A stretch of 57,575 nucleotides of DNA from Psychrobacter sp. (GTDB lineage Bacteria > Pseudomonadota > Gammaproteobacteria > Pseudomonadales > Moraxellaceae): contig NZ_JAKDJE010000011.1 of NCBI RefSeq assembly GCF_030454045.1, positions 1-57,575 on the forward strand. The letters are read 5' to 3'. This document shows, one piece after another, positions 28,459 through 36,681 of the stretch; the first letter of the stretch is position 1, and every line of letters begins with the position of its first letter. Position numbers and translations under genes: made by a program. The notes below the pieces were generated by a model that saw only the letters and a list, made by a program, of their open reading frames with translations, was not told the origin of the DNA and ran no database searches.

Positions 28459-29945
28459 ACCTTAGTAATCCTGAATCAAGTAAAAATTCATCTGCTTCTG
28501 ATTCTAGCACGAATGTCCCAACAACAAACAAAGATGCAAAAAATAGCCCTATCAGCACTCAAGGCCAGCAAATGTGGGGCGGGCGCTTTAGCGAGGCGAC
28601 GGATAGCTTCGTTGCCGCCTTTACTGCCTCTGTCGGCTTTGACCAACGCTTCGCTCGCCACGACATCCAAGGCTCGATTGCGCATGCAACGATGCTCAAA
28701 GCATGCGATATCTTGACTGCTGATGAGGTGGCTACCATTATCGATGGGCTAAACACCGTGCTGCAAGAAATCGAAGCGGGTGAGTTTAATTGGTCGATCG
28801 CCCTCGAAGATGTGCACATGAACGTCGAATCTCGCTTGACTGATATTATAGGCCCAGTCGGCAAAAAGCTACACACGGGCCGTAGCCGTAACGATCAGGT
28901 CGCGACCGACATTCGTTTATGGTTGCGTGAAGAGATCGATAATATTATTGAGCTGCTCGTGCGCTTACAAAGTGGCCTGCTTGATCTGGCTGATCAACAT
29001 ACCGATACCATTATGCCTGGTTTTACGCATCTACAAACCGCCCAGCCTGTCAGCTTTGGTCACCATGTAATGGCGTGGTTTGAGATGTTGTATCGCGATA
29101 CCGAGCGTTTGGTTGACGCCCGTCGCCGTATCAATCAGATGCCCCTTGGTAGTGCAGCCCTAGCTGGTACAACGTTCCCGATTGATCGTACCATCACCGC
29201 TGAGTTGCTAGGGTTTGAAGGTATTTGTCAAAATTCGCTCGATGCCGTCTCAGATCGTGATTTTGCGATTGAGTTTACCTCCGCCGCCTCGATTCTGATG
29301 ATGCACATGTCACGTATGAGTGAAGAGATTATTCTGTGGATGTCAGCGCAGTTTAACTTTGTCCAGATACCCGATCGTTTCTGTACTGGCTCATCAATCA
29401 TGCCACAAAAGAAAAACCCTGACGTGCCAGAATTGGTACGCGGTAAAGCGGCACGTGTCTTTGGTCAGCTAATGACATTACTCAGCCTGATGAAAAGCCA
29501 GCCACTCGCCTACAATAAAGACAACCAAGAAGACAAAGAGCCTTTGTTTGATTGTGTCGACACGCTAACAGGCTCACTACTTGCCTTTGCTGATATGCTG
29601 CCCAACATTGTCCCAAACAAAGAGAGCATGCGTGCTGCAACGATGAAAGGCTATGCCACTGCCACTGACTTGGCAGATTATCTGGTACGTCAAGGCGTTG
29701 CGTTCCGTGATGCGCATGAAGTCGTGGGTAATGCGGTTGCACTAGGCATTAAAGAAGGCGTCGACCTCAGTGACTTATCCTTGGCACAATTGCAACAATT
29801 CAGTGATGCCATCGGTGAGGATGTCTTTGACTATCTCACGCTAGAGGGCTCACTAGCAGCTCGTGACCATCTGGGCGGTACTGCGCCAAACCAAGTCAAG
29901 CAAGCCGTAATCAATGGCCGCGCTCGTTTAAAAGCCTTTGCTTGA
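28440..29945 (+). CDS. argH: Argininosuccinate lyase
   Basis: 501 residues from this ATG. It cleaves argininosuccinate to arginine and fumarate. The core starts MWGGRFSEATDSF and contains HTGRSRNDQVATD and the fumarase/aspartase signature GSSIMPQKKNP. Before the core is a 44-residue Ser/Asn/Thr-rich extension. An internal ATG at 28572 has AAGG seven bases upstream and would give 458 residues, the length of E. coli ArgH, so that may be the real start. The 28440 ATG lacks a strong site and would overlap the divergent algZ. Next to algZ-algR-hemCD, a conserved neighbourhood. Confidence 0.95.
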   Translation: MNANSSNLSNPESSKNSSASDSSTNVPTTNKDAKNSPISTQGQQMWGGRFSEATDSFVAAFTASVGFDQRFARHDIQGSIAHATMLKACDILTADEVATIIDGLNTVLQEIEAGEFNWSIALEDVHMNVESRLTDIIGPVGKKLHTGRSRNDQVATDIRLWLREEIDNIIELLVRLQSGLLDLADQHTDTIMPGFTHLQTAQPVSFGHHVMAWFEMLYRDTERLVDARRRINQMPLGSAALAGTTFPIDRTITAELLGFEGICQNSLDAVSDRDFAIEFTSAASILMMHMSRMSEEIILWMSAQFNFVQIPDRFCTGSSIMPQKKNPDVPELVRGKAARVFGQLMTLLSLMKSQPLAYNKDNQEDKEPLFDCVDTLTGSLLAFADMLPNIVPNKESMRAATMKGYATATDLADYLVRQGVAFRDAHEVVGNAVALGIKEGVDLSDLSLAQLQQFSDAIGEDVFDYLTLEGSLAARDHLGGTAPNQVKQAVINGRARLKAFA

Positions 29946-29988
29946 TCATATCGTTTTAAGCATAAGTGAACTGACCGCGCTACATCTG

Positions 29989-30016
29989 ACACCCGCTATT
30001 GATGCGGGTGTTTTTA
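29989..30016 (+). terminator. Terminator after argH
   Basis: Perfect stem ACACCCGC (29989-29996) with GCGGGTGT (30004-30011), 7-base loop, then a T-run. Confidence 0.85.
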
Positions 30017-30234
30017 TTTCATTAACCATTCGCTATTCGCGCTTTTTCGCGCAGCCTCATTCGGCGTCATATGAAACCAGCAACAATAAAAGCAGAAAAA
30101 AAGTAGAATGTACGGATGACGCCTTGTAGATTGATGTCTGTTGGTTAAGAGACACGAGATACCCTTTGCTAAATTGACCAAGACCGTTATCATAGACTCA
30201 TACGATTATTTAACTTGCCTGCTAGGGCATATCA

Positions 30235-30367
30235 TCATTTAGATAGCGAGGCTTAAAATAAGATAAATGGTAGTCAAACAAGGAAAAAACTGCAGAGAAT
30301 ATCGGTATATTCACAAAGTTTTTGACGATGTTTGACAAGATTTAGCCATTTTAAGACCGCTAAATGA
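30235..30367. repeat. 133-bp nested inverted repeat, MITE-like
   Basis: Near-palindromic element. Paired segments from outside in: TCATTTAG (30235) with CTAAATGA (30360); CTTAAAAT (30252) with ATTTTAAG (30348); GTCAAACA (30273) with TGTTTGAC (30329); AAAAACT (30285) with AGTTTTT (30317); GAATAT (30297) with ATATTC (30307), loop CGGT. No open frame and no clear target duplication. It lies in the argH-yggX spacer and may be a family of dispersed repeats. Confidence 0.65.
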
Positions 30368-30419
30368 CTGAATAGGCTAATTGATGACACGCCCTAATAT
30401 AATAAATAAGGAACACCTG

Positions 30420-30710
30420 ATGACTGAGACTTTTAATCCCCAAGACAATACCGTGTTTTGCCGCAAATACAAGCAAGAACTACCAAAAATGCCCCATCCG
30501 CCCTTCCCTAATAAAAAAGGCCAAGAGCTACAAGAAACAGTATCTGACAAGGCATGGAAAGAGTGGCTAGAACATCAAACCATGCTCATCAATGAGAACC
30601 ATTTGAGTATGATGGATCCTGAAGCCAAAAAATTCTTGACCGAGCAGCGTGATAAGTTCTTGGATAATGAAGACTATGAGCGCGCCCAAGGCTGGACGCC
30701 AGAAAGCTAG
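30420..30710 (+). CDS. yggX: Probable Fe(II)-trafficking protein YggX
   Basis: 96 residues. TVFCRKYKQELPKMPHPPF with its conserved Cys, AWKEWLEHQTMLINE and EAKKFLTEQRDKFL are diagnostic of YggX, a small cytosolic protein that protects iron-sulfur clusters from oxidation. The ATG at 30420 has AAGGA upstream; the reading frame extends to 30381 without a better site. It stands alone with its own terminator, downstream of a 133-bp inverted repeat. Confidence 0.96.
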   Translation: MTETFNPQDNTVFCRKYKQELPKMPHPPFPNKKGQELQETVSDKAWKEWLEHQTMLINENHLSMMDPEAKKFLTEQRDKFLDNEDYERAQGWTPES

Positions 30711-30734
30711 GCTGAGACCACTGTATTACATCCA

Positions 30735-30767
30735 TAAAAAAACGCGCTATAGTAAGCGCGTTTTTTA
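30735..30767. terminator. Bidirectional terminator between yggX and phoU
   Basis: AAAAAACGCGCT (30737-30748) paired with AGCGCGTTTTTT (30755-30766), 6-base loop. Flanking genes converge. Confidence 0.88.
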
Positions 30768-30794
30768 CGTAAGAAGACTATTCTGCCTGCGTTA

Positions 30795-31577
30795 TTAGTC
30801 GTCATTACTTTCTAAAGCTTCGTAGTCGTCGACTGACATCGTGCTCACTTGACGAGCAGCCAGACGATCATTGGCTTCTTGCACCGCTTTTTCGACCATG
30901 GCATAGTCTGAATGGCGTACATCTTGACCACTGATATAGTTGATCACCAGCTCCGCCACGTTTTGCGCATGATCGCCGATACGTTCAAGCGAGCGCAAAA
31001 TCCACATGATATTGATGACCTTTGAGACTTGTCTTGAGTCTTCCATGATATAGGTCATCAACGCGCGAATGGCAGATTGATATTCATTATTGACCACACT
31101 GTCATTGCGCATGACCTCAAACGCTTGCTCAGCATTCGATTGACTAAAGGCTTCTAGTGCGTTGTTAAGCATCAGTCTTACCTGATTGCTCAAATGCTGT
31201 ACCTCAGCATAGCCGTAAGACGATTTGCCTTGTGCCGCGATTCTGCTGGCCATTTTCGCGATTTTTACCGCCTCATCGCCAATACGTTCCAAATCTACCA
31301 CGCCTTTACTGATCGACATAACCAGACGCAAATCTCCTGCGGCAGGTTGACGCTTAGCAACCAACAATAAAATATGTTCATCGAGCTCAACCTCCATGCG
31401 GTTGATATCAAAATCCATCTCGATGACCTCTTGCGCCAGTGTCTCGTCTCTATCAATAAGTGCATGAATCGCTTTGGCCACTTGGTTGGCAGCACTATCA
31501 CCCATGTATAAGAACAAACGGATGGCTTCATCAAGATCTTGGTCAAAACTTTTGGAGATATGCTTATCACTTTGCAT
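30795..31577 (-). CDS. phoU: Phosphate transport/signalling regulator PhoU
   Basis: 260 residues made of two repeated three-helix bundles. Each repeat has the metal-binding pattern: DLERIGDEAVKIAKMA in the first and SLERIGDHAQNVAELV in the second. PhoU couples the Pst transporter to PhoR so that the Pho regulon is silent when phosphate is plentiful. Last gene of pstSCAB-phoU, 100 bases after pstB. AGGGAA precedes the ATG. Confidence 0.96.
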   Translation of the reverse strand: MQSDKHISKSFDQDLDEAIRLFLYMGDSAANQVAKAIHALIDRDETLAQEVIEMDFDINRMEVELDEHILLLVAKRQPAAGDLRLVMSISKGVVDLERIGDEAVKIAKMASRIAAQGKSSYGYAEVQHLSNQVRLMLNNALEAFSQSNAEQAFEVMRNDSVVNNEYQSAIRALMTYIMEDSRQVSKVINIMWILRSLERIGDHAQNVAELVINYISGQDVRHSDYAMVEKAVQEANDRLAARQVSTMSVDDYEALESNDD

Positions 31578-31677
31578 GAGAGATATTCCCTGAAATCTAT
31601 ATTTTAGTAGCGCGATATGCTGGTTGAGTGAAACGACCCAACTTCAGTATTAGCTCTTCAGTACTAATTAATCAGCC

Positions 31678-32598
31678 CTAGCCATAGCGACCAGTAATAT
31701 AATCTTCTGTCGCAGTTTGGGTAGGTTTGGTAAAGATCTGATCAGTCTCACCCATCTCGATCATATCGCCTAGATACATATAGACGGTATAGTCTGATAC
31801 CCGCGCCGCTTGCTGCATGTTGTGGGTAACGATGGCGATGGTATAGTCATTTTTGAGATCTTCTATCAGATCTTCGATAGCACCCGTCGAGATAGGGTCA
31901 AGCGCAGACGTTGGCTCATCGAGCAGCAATACTTCAGGCTTGGTTGCGACACTACGAGCGATACACAGACGCTGCTGCTGACCACCTGATAGTGACAGGC
32001 CGGATGCTTTTAGTTTGTCTTTCACTTCTGGCCATAGCGCCGATTTTTTTAGTGCCCACTCCACGCGATGATCTAGCTCGTCTTTGCTGAGCTTTTCATA
32101 GAGTTTGACACCAAAGGCAACATTGTCATAGATCGACATGGGAAACGGGGTTGGCTTTTGAAATACCATACCGACCTGCGCGCGTAGCAAGTTGACATCG
32201 ATGTCTTTGCTCAAAATATTGCGCCCATCAAGGTTGATAGCGCCCTCTGCACGCATTCCTGGATACAGATCATACATGCGGTTAAAGGTACGTAGCAGCG
32301 TCGATTTGCCGCAACCTGATGGACCAATGAACGCCGTCACTTTCTTTTCTGCGATATCGATATTGATGTTTTTTAATGCCTGAAAATCATCGTAGTAAAA
32401 GTTAAGATCGCGGACTTCCATTTTTGCTTTGGGCATGTTTTTGGGGATATCATGAATGCTTTGCTTAGTGAAGTCAGCAGTATTGGGTTGCTGCGATTGC
32501 GCACTATGAGACGTGGTTCTATTTAACAAGCTGTCTGTTGTACTGTTAAAGCGATCAGCCGTTGTTTCTGTGCGGGCTTTGCTTACGACATCATTCAT
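31678..32598 (-). CDS. pstB: Phosphate ABC transporter ATP-binding protein
   Basis: 306 residues. Walker A is GPSGCGKST, the ABC signature LSGGQQQR, Walker B VLLLDEPTSALD and the switch His in IVTHNMQQA. The core starts around MEVRDLNFYY; the first roughly 60 residues are a Ser/Thr/Asn-rich extension, longer than E. coli PstB (257). A TTG four codons upstream is also open but the ATG at 32598 has GGA seven bases before it. It energises PstCA. Same strand and order as the classical operon. Confidence 0.96.
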   Translation of the reverse strand: MNDVVSKARTETTADRFNSTTDSLLNRTTSHSAQSQQPNTADFTKQSIHDIPKNMPKAKMEVRDLNFYYDDFQALKNINIDIAEKKVTAFIGPSGCGKSTLLRTFNRMYDLYPGMRAEGAINLDGRNILSKDIDVNLLRAQVGMVFQKPTPFPMSIYDNVAFGVKLYEKLSKDELDHRVEWALKKSALWPEVKDKLKASGLSLSGGQQQRLCIARSVATKPEVLLLDEPTSALDPISTGAIEDLIEDLKNDYTIAIVTHNMQQAARVSDYTVYMYLGDMIEMGETDQIFTKPTQTATEDYITGRYG

Positions 32599-32675
32599 AA
32601 TATTATCCAACCTAGCTTAGTGTATTTCGTATAAATATAAGTAAATACTTGGTATCTTTGCAGCGATATCTGTCT

Positions 32676-33581
32676 TTATTTGACCTGACCGCGATTGCCA
32701 ATAAATCTTGCCAAAATATTCAATACCAAGACCGACGCTGTGATCAGCAGCGCGGCTGCCCATGCCAGTGTGTGCCAATTATCATAAGGACTCATCGCAA
32801 ACTGATAGATGGTATTGGGTAAGTTGGCAATTGGCTGACCCATGTCGGTACTGAAATACTGATTATTGAGCGCGGTAAATAGTAATGGCGCCGTCTCACC
32901 TGTGATACGAGCAAAAGCCAAAAGCACCCCTGTCGTCAGTCCCGCTTTGGCAGCTTTGATAGTCACTTGCGTCACCATTTTCCACTTGGGCGTGCCAAGT
33001 GCATAAGCCGCTTCGCGCAAGCTATTGGGTACCAGATTCAGCATATTCTCCGTGGTACGTACGACGACTGGAATGACAATCAATGCCAATGCCAATGCGC
33101 CTGCCCAACCAGAGAAACTTTGACCTTTGACCATTAAAGCATATATAAACAGACCAATGACAATGGATGGTGCCGATAATAAAATATCGTTCAAAAAACG
33201 CGTCACTTGGCCAAGCATACTGCCTTTAGAAAACTCAGACAAATAAATACCAGTCATAAGCCCGATGGGTGCGCCGATGAACAATCCTGAAAACGCCAGC
33301 ATGGCAGAACCCACGATCGCATTGCGCAAACCACCTGGACTCATCGGCGGCGGCGTGTCAGCGGTAAAAATTGGCAGCTGCACCATGCCTTGGAAGCCTT
33401 CAATAAACAGCGTCACCAAGATCCATGATAACCAAAATAAGCCAAACACCATGGCTGACATGGCAAACCCCAAACCCAGCTTATTCATCCAGCGACGTTT
33501 GTTGTACAGACTCTTGTTGTAACGCCCCACGCTACTTGGCTTGGTGGTCATGGGCGCATTCATCGCATTGTTAGCAGCCAT
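32676..33581 (-). CDS. pstA: Phosphate ABC transporter permease PstA
   Basis: 301 residues with six transmembrane helices. The EAA-type cytoplasmic loop LREAAYALGTPKWKMVTQV is seen, as is the N-terminal basic segment that precedes helix 1. Forms the channel with PstC. It begins 60 bases after pstC ends on the same strand. Confidence 0.95.
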   Translation of the reverse strand: MAANNAMNAPMTTKPSSVGRYNKSLYNKRRWMNKLGLGFAMSAMVFGLFWLSWILVTLFIEGFQGMVQLPIFTADTPPPMSPGGLRNAIVGSAMLAFSGLFIGAPIGLMTGIYLSEFSKGSMLGQVTRFLNDILLSAPSIVIGLFIYALMVKGQSFSGWAGALALALIVIPVVVRTTENMLNLVPNSLREAAYALGTPKWKMVTQVTIKAAKAGLTTGVLLAFARITGETAPLLFTALNNQYFSTDMGQPIANLPNTIYQFAMSPYDNWHTLAWAAALLITASVLVLNILARFIGNRGQVK

Positions 33582-33641
33582 ACTATTTATTTCCCATATC
33601 TTTTATCAATATCAATCGAGATCCAATAAGCATGCTTAAGC

Positions 33642-34595
33642 TTATCGGTTACCTGCTTTGTGATCCATGCGCATGAGCATCAGTTTGGCCAGCGACAGCA
33701 CGATGAAGGTGATGATAAACAAGATTAAGCCCAGATGCAGTAAAGACGCTAGATGCAGCTCACTTGACGCTTCGGCAAACTCATTGGCCAATGCTGAGGT
33801 GATGGTCACACCAGAAGTAAATAGACTTGGGCTGATATTGAACGCATTACCGATCAAGAAAGTCACTGCCATGGTCTCACCGAGCGCACGACCCAGTCCC
33901 AAGATTACGCCGCCAACGACACCCGCTTTGGTATAAGGCAAGATAATCTTGAACATCACTTCCCACGTCGTCGCACCCATACCGTAGGCGGACTCTTTGA
34001 GTAGATCTGGCACCACAGAGAAAACATCACGCATGGTGGCAGCGATAAAAGGGATAATCATGATGGCAAGTACCAAGGACGCGGTAAACATACCTAGTCC
34101 CATGGGTGCGCCTGTAAACAGCTTACCGATGATCGGTAGCGGGCCCACATGCTCAATAAACCATGGCTGAATATGCTCACCAAAGAAAGGCGCAAAGACA
34201 AACAAGCCCCACATACCATAAATGATAGAAGGAATACCTGCCAACAGCTCAATGGCAATACCAAGCGGTTTTTTGAGGAACTTTGGACACATTTCGGTCA
34301 AAAATATCGCAATACCAAAACTGACTGGTACAGCGATAACAATCGCGATAAATGACGTCACCAAGGTGCCATAAATAGGCGCGAGTGCCCCGTACTCATT
34401 GGCAACCGTATCCCAATTATTACTGCTATAAAACCCCAGACCAAACTCTTGGATACTCGGCCACGCCCCAACAATCAGAGACACCAAAATGCCCCCTAAC
34501 GATAGGAGGACGAGTATGGCAAACGCTTTGGTAGAGTTGACAAATAAAGCGTCGTAACGTTTTTGTTTAGCCAGTTGGGACCTTAAGTCTGTCAT
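33642..34595 (-). CDS. pstC: Phosphate ABC transporter permease PstC
   Basis: 317 residues, six transmembrane helices. The EAA loop LKESAYGMGATTWEVMFKI and the conserved GLGRALGETMAVTFLIGNA are present. Together with PstA it forms the transmembrane pore. It is separated from pstS by 219 bases holding a terminator-like hairpin, which would let pstS be made in excess. Confidence 0.95.
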   Translation of the reverse strand: MTDLRSQLAKQKRYDALFVNSTKAFAILVLLSLGGILVSLIVGAWPSIQEFGLGFYSSNNWDTVANEYGALAPIYGTLVTSFIAIVIAVPVSFGIAIFLTEMCPKFLKKPLGIAIELLAGIPSIIYGMWGLFVFAPFFGEHIQPWFIEHVGPLPIIGKLFTGAPMGLGMFTASLVLAIMIIPFIAATMRDVFSVVPDLLKESAYGMGATTWEVMFKIILPYTKAGVVGGVILGLGRALGETMAVTFLIGNAFNISPSLFTSGVTITSALANEFAEASSELHLASLLHLGLILFIITFIVLSLAKLMLMRMDHKAGNR

Positions 34596-34731
34596 AAGTG
34601 TCTCAGCATTGAATGGGTGAATTCAAAAACCCAGGGTGTTCATTTCGTTTTATGACAGCAAACGCAACTTGTATCATTACTAATGGTTATCGTGAAATAT
34701 AGCGATTAGTGTTTTGGTCAAATTTGCTGTG

Positions 34732-34778
34732 ATAAAACCTCTCAAACCACTACCGGAGAATAGTGGCTTAAGAGGAAA
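34732..34778 (-). terminator. Intercistronic hairpin between pstS and pstC
   Basis: CCTCT.AA.CCACTA paired with TAGTGG.TT.AGAGG (34738-34752 with 34761-34775), two internal mismatches, 8-base loop. Minus-strand reading ends TTTTA. Probably a partial terminator or 3' stabiliser for pstS mRNA. Confidence 0.6.
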
Positions 34779-34814
34779 TTAAAAAGTCATTAAGCAGCAG
34801 CTTGTACAGATCGT

Positions 34815-35987
34815 TTATTGCGCTGGCTTATAAACTGGCTGTCCATCGCTACCTTTGACCTCATTCCATTTCTCTTTGAATAGAGCCACTGCTGTATCAG
34901 AGAATGGGACATAGTCTAGCGCCATGGCATCATCATCACCTTGGGTATACGCCCAATCAAAGAAGTTCAACACGCCAGCGACTTGCTGAGGATTCTCTGG
35001 TTGCTTGTGTACTAAGATGAAAGTAGCAGCAGCGATTGGCCATGCTTGATCCGTCTCAGAGTTGGTGATGACTTTATAAAAGCCTTCTTGTTGTGACCAA
35101 TCGATGTCACCAGCGGCGGCAAAGGTTTCAGCAGATGGCTGCACGATATTGCCCGCGGCATTTTTAAGCGCGGCATGTGACATATTGTTTTGCTTGGCGT
35201 AGGCATACTCCACATAGCCGATAGAGTTTTTCATACGGTTGACGTAGCTTGAGACGCCCTCATTACCTTTACCACCTGCACCAGTCGCAGAGGTTGGCCA
35301 CTTAACGGTTTTATCAACCCCAACGCTGTCTTTCCAATCTGGTGATACCTTGGCGAGATAATCGGTAAAGTTAAAAGTCGTACCTGAACCGTCTGAGCGG
35401 AATACTGTGGTGATAGCCGCATCTGGCAAAGTCAAATCTGGGTTCATGGCTTTGATCGCAGGATCATTCCAGTTATTGATTTTACCCAGATAGATATTGG
35501 CTAAGGTTTCACCATCTAGCTTTAACTGACCTGGCTCAACGCCATCGATGTTAACGATTGGCACAACGCCACCAATCACGGTTGGGAACTGGATAAGACC
35601 AGACTCTTCAAGCTCTTCAGGTGTCAATGGCGCATCAGAAGCACCAAAATCGACGGTTTTTGATTGGATTTGTTTGATACCACCAGATGAACCAATAGAT
35701 TGATAGTTGACTTGGCCACCTGTGGCAGCGTTATAGTCATAAGACCATTTGGCATAGATCGGCTGCGGGAATGATGCGCCTGCACCTGTGATATTCATGG
35801 CGATGTTTTCAGCAGATTTGAAACCCGTGTCAGCAGAAGGCGTTGCCTGAGTCTGAGTGGTGGTTTCAGCCGTGGTAGCGGCGCTACTGGTCGTATCAGC
35901 AGCTGGTTCTGCCGTCTCTGTTGACTTATTACACGCCGTAAGCATTAATGTACAACTAACGGCCACTGCTAATAACGAATAACGCAT
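34815..35987 (-). CDS. pstS: Phosphate-binding periplasmic lipoprotein PstS
   Basis: 390 residues. The signal peptide MRYSLLAVAVSCTLMLTAC ends in lipobox LTAC, so the protein is probably lipid-anchored. A Thr/Ala-rich linker follows, then the PBP domain starting ITGAGASFPQPIY, with phosphate-contact segments QSIGSSGGIKQI, DFGASDAPL and RSDGSGTTFNF. It delivers phosphate to PstCA. The ATG at 35987 has AGGAG seven bases upstream. A Pho box lies about 75 bases upstream. First gene of the operon. Confidence 0.96.
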   Translation of the reverse strand: MRYSLLAVAVSCTLMLTACNKSTETAEPAADTTSSAATTAETTTQTQATPSADTGFKSAENIAMNITGAGASFPQPIYAKWSYDYNAATGGQVNYQSIGSSGGIKQIQSKTVDFGASDAPLTPEELEESGLIQFPTVIGGVVPIVNIDGVEPGQLKLDGETLANIYLGKINNWNDPAIKAMNPDLTLPDAAITTVFRSDGSGTTFNFTDYLAKVSPDWKDSVGVDKTVKWPTSATGAGGKGNEGVSSYVNRMKNSIGYVEYAYAKQNNMSHAALKNAAGNIVQPSAETFAAAGDIDWSQQEGFYKVITNSETDQAWPIAAATFILVHKQPENPQQVAGVLNFFDWAYTQGDDDAMALDYVPFSDTAVALFKEKWNEVKGSDGQPVYKPAQ

Positions 35988-36048
35988 GTAGGACTCCTGA
36001 AGTTTAACAACGATATAAAAAAGCATTGTTTGTGATATGAGCGTTATC

Positions 36049-36080
36049 TTGACAAATCTTTATGACAGTTTAATGACAAC
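36049..36080 (-). promoter_or_regulatory. Pho box upstream of pstS
   Basis: On the minus strand two TGTCAT repeats lie 11 bases apart (complement of 36073-36078 and 36062-36067), with a third, weaker TGTCAA at 36049-36054. This matches the PhoB direct-repeat site (TGTCA every 11 bases). The location, about 75 bases before the pstS ATG, fits activation by PhoB under phosphate limitation. Confidence 0.8.
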
Positions 36081-36286
36081 CTCTCAAATCCTGCATTCGC
36101 TTTACACAATATTTAGCAATCGCCTCTAAGTAACAGTAATATCAAGGAATTTTAATTACTATCAATAACTCCTGTTCTTTGTATCCATGCTAAATAGCAA
36201 AATAAGCGCCTGATATTTTCATCCAAATTCCATTAGCCGTTAACGCAGAATTTTGTTAGTATGAAGAAGATTTACAACACTGACAG

Positions 36287-36422
36287 ACTCGGGGTGCGGT
36301 GTAGCATTGGCCTACTTTATTAAACGTTTATAGTTAAACATTGATAAAAGTAGCCACCTATCTACATTCGCTGAGAGATCACCCGCCGAACCTGATGCGG
36401 TTAGTACCGACGCAGGGAAGTC
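36287..36422 (+). ncRNA. TPP riboswitch
   Basis: The conserved thi-box pieces are present in order: CGGGGTGC (36290-36297), CTGAGAGATCACCC (36371-36384), GAACCTGATGCGGTTAGTACC (split here as GAACCTGATG and CGGTTAGTACC, 36388-36408) and CGCAGGGAA (36411-36419). Helix P3 is unusually long, closed by GGCCTACTTTAT and ATAAAAGTAGCC. It lies 260 bases before thiC and should reduce expression when thiamine diphosphate is plentiful. Confidence 0.93.
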
Positions 36423-36681
36423 TTAAGCACGTTGTTATTGATGACAACGGACGCGTAGAAATACCCTTTTATCATCGCTATTGTCTAACGATGCACGTCG
36501 CATACGTAGATAACGAGAGAAGATAGAAAGCGGCGTCCACTATTTGATGACCATTAACCGCGACAATTTCTTTGCTCGCTGTTAGGTGTTGATAATATAA
36601 ATTTGTCTGAATGACGAGTGTTTGCCCCGCAGCTACTGGCGGTGTTGCTTTTATTCAAAAACCAACACGCTAGGACAGCAT
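36423..36681 (+). other. Leader between TPP riboswitch and thiC
   Basis: About 260 bases. A short hairpin CGTTGT/ACAACG lies just after the aptamer (about 36430-36450) but has no U-run, so control at translation seems more likely than at termination. AGGA precedes the thiC ATG. Confidence 0.4.

Noticed and set aside
29938..30129. Short open frame after argH
   Set aside because: It spans the argH terminator and has no family.
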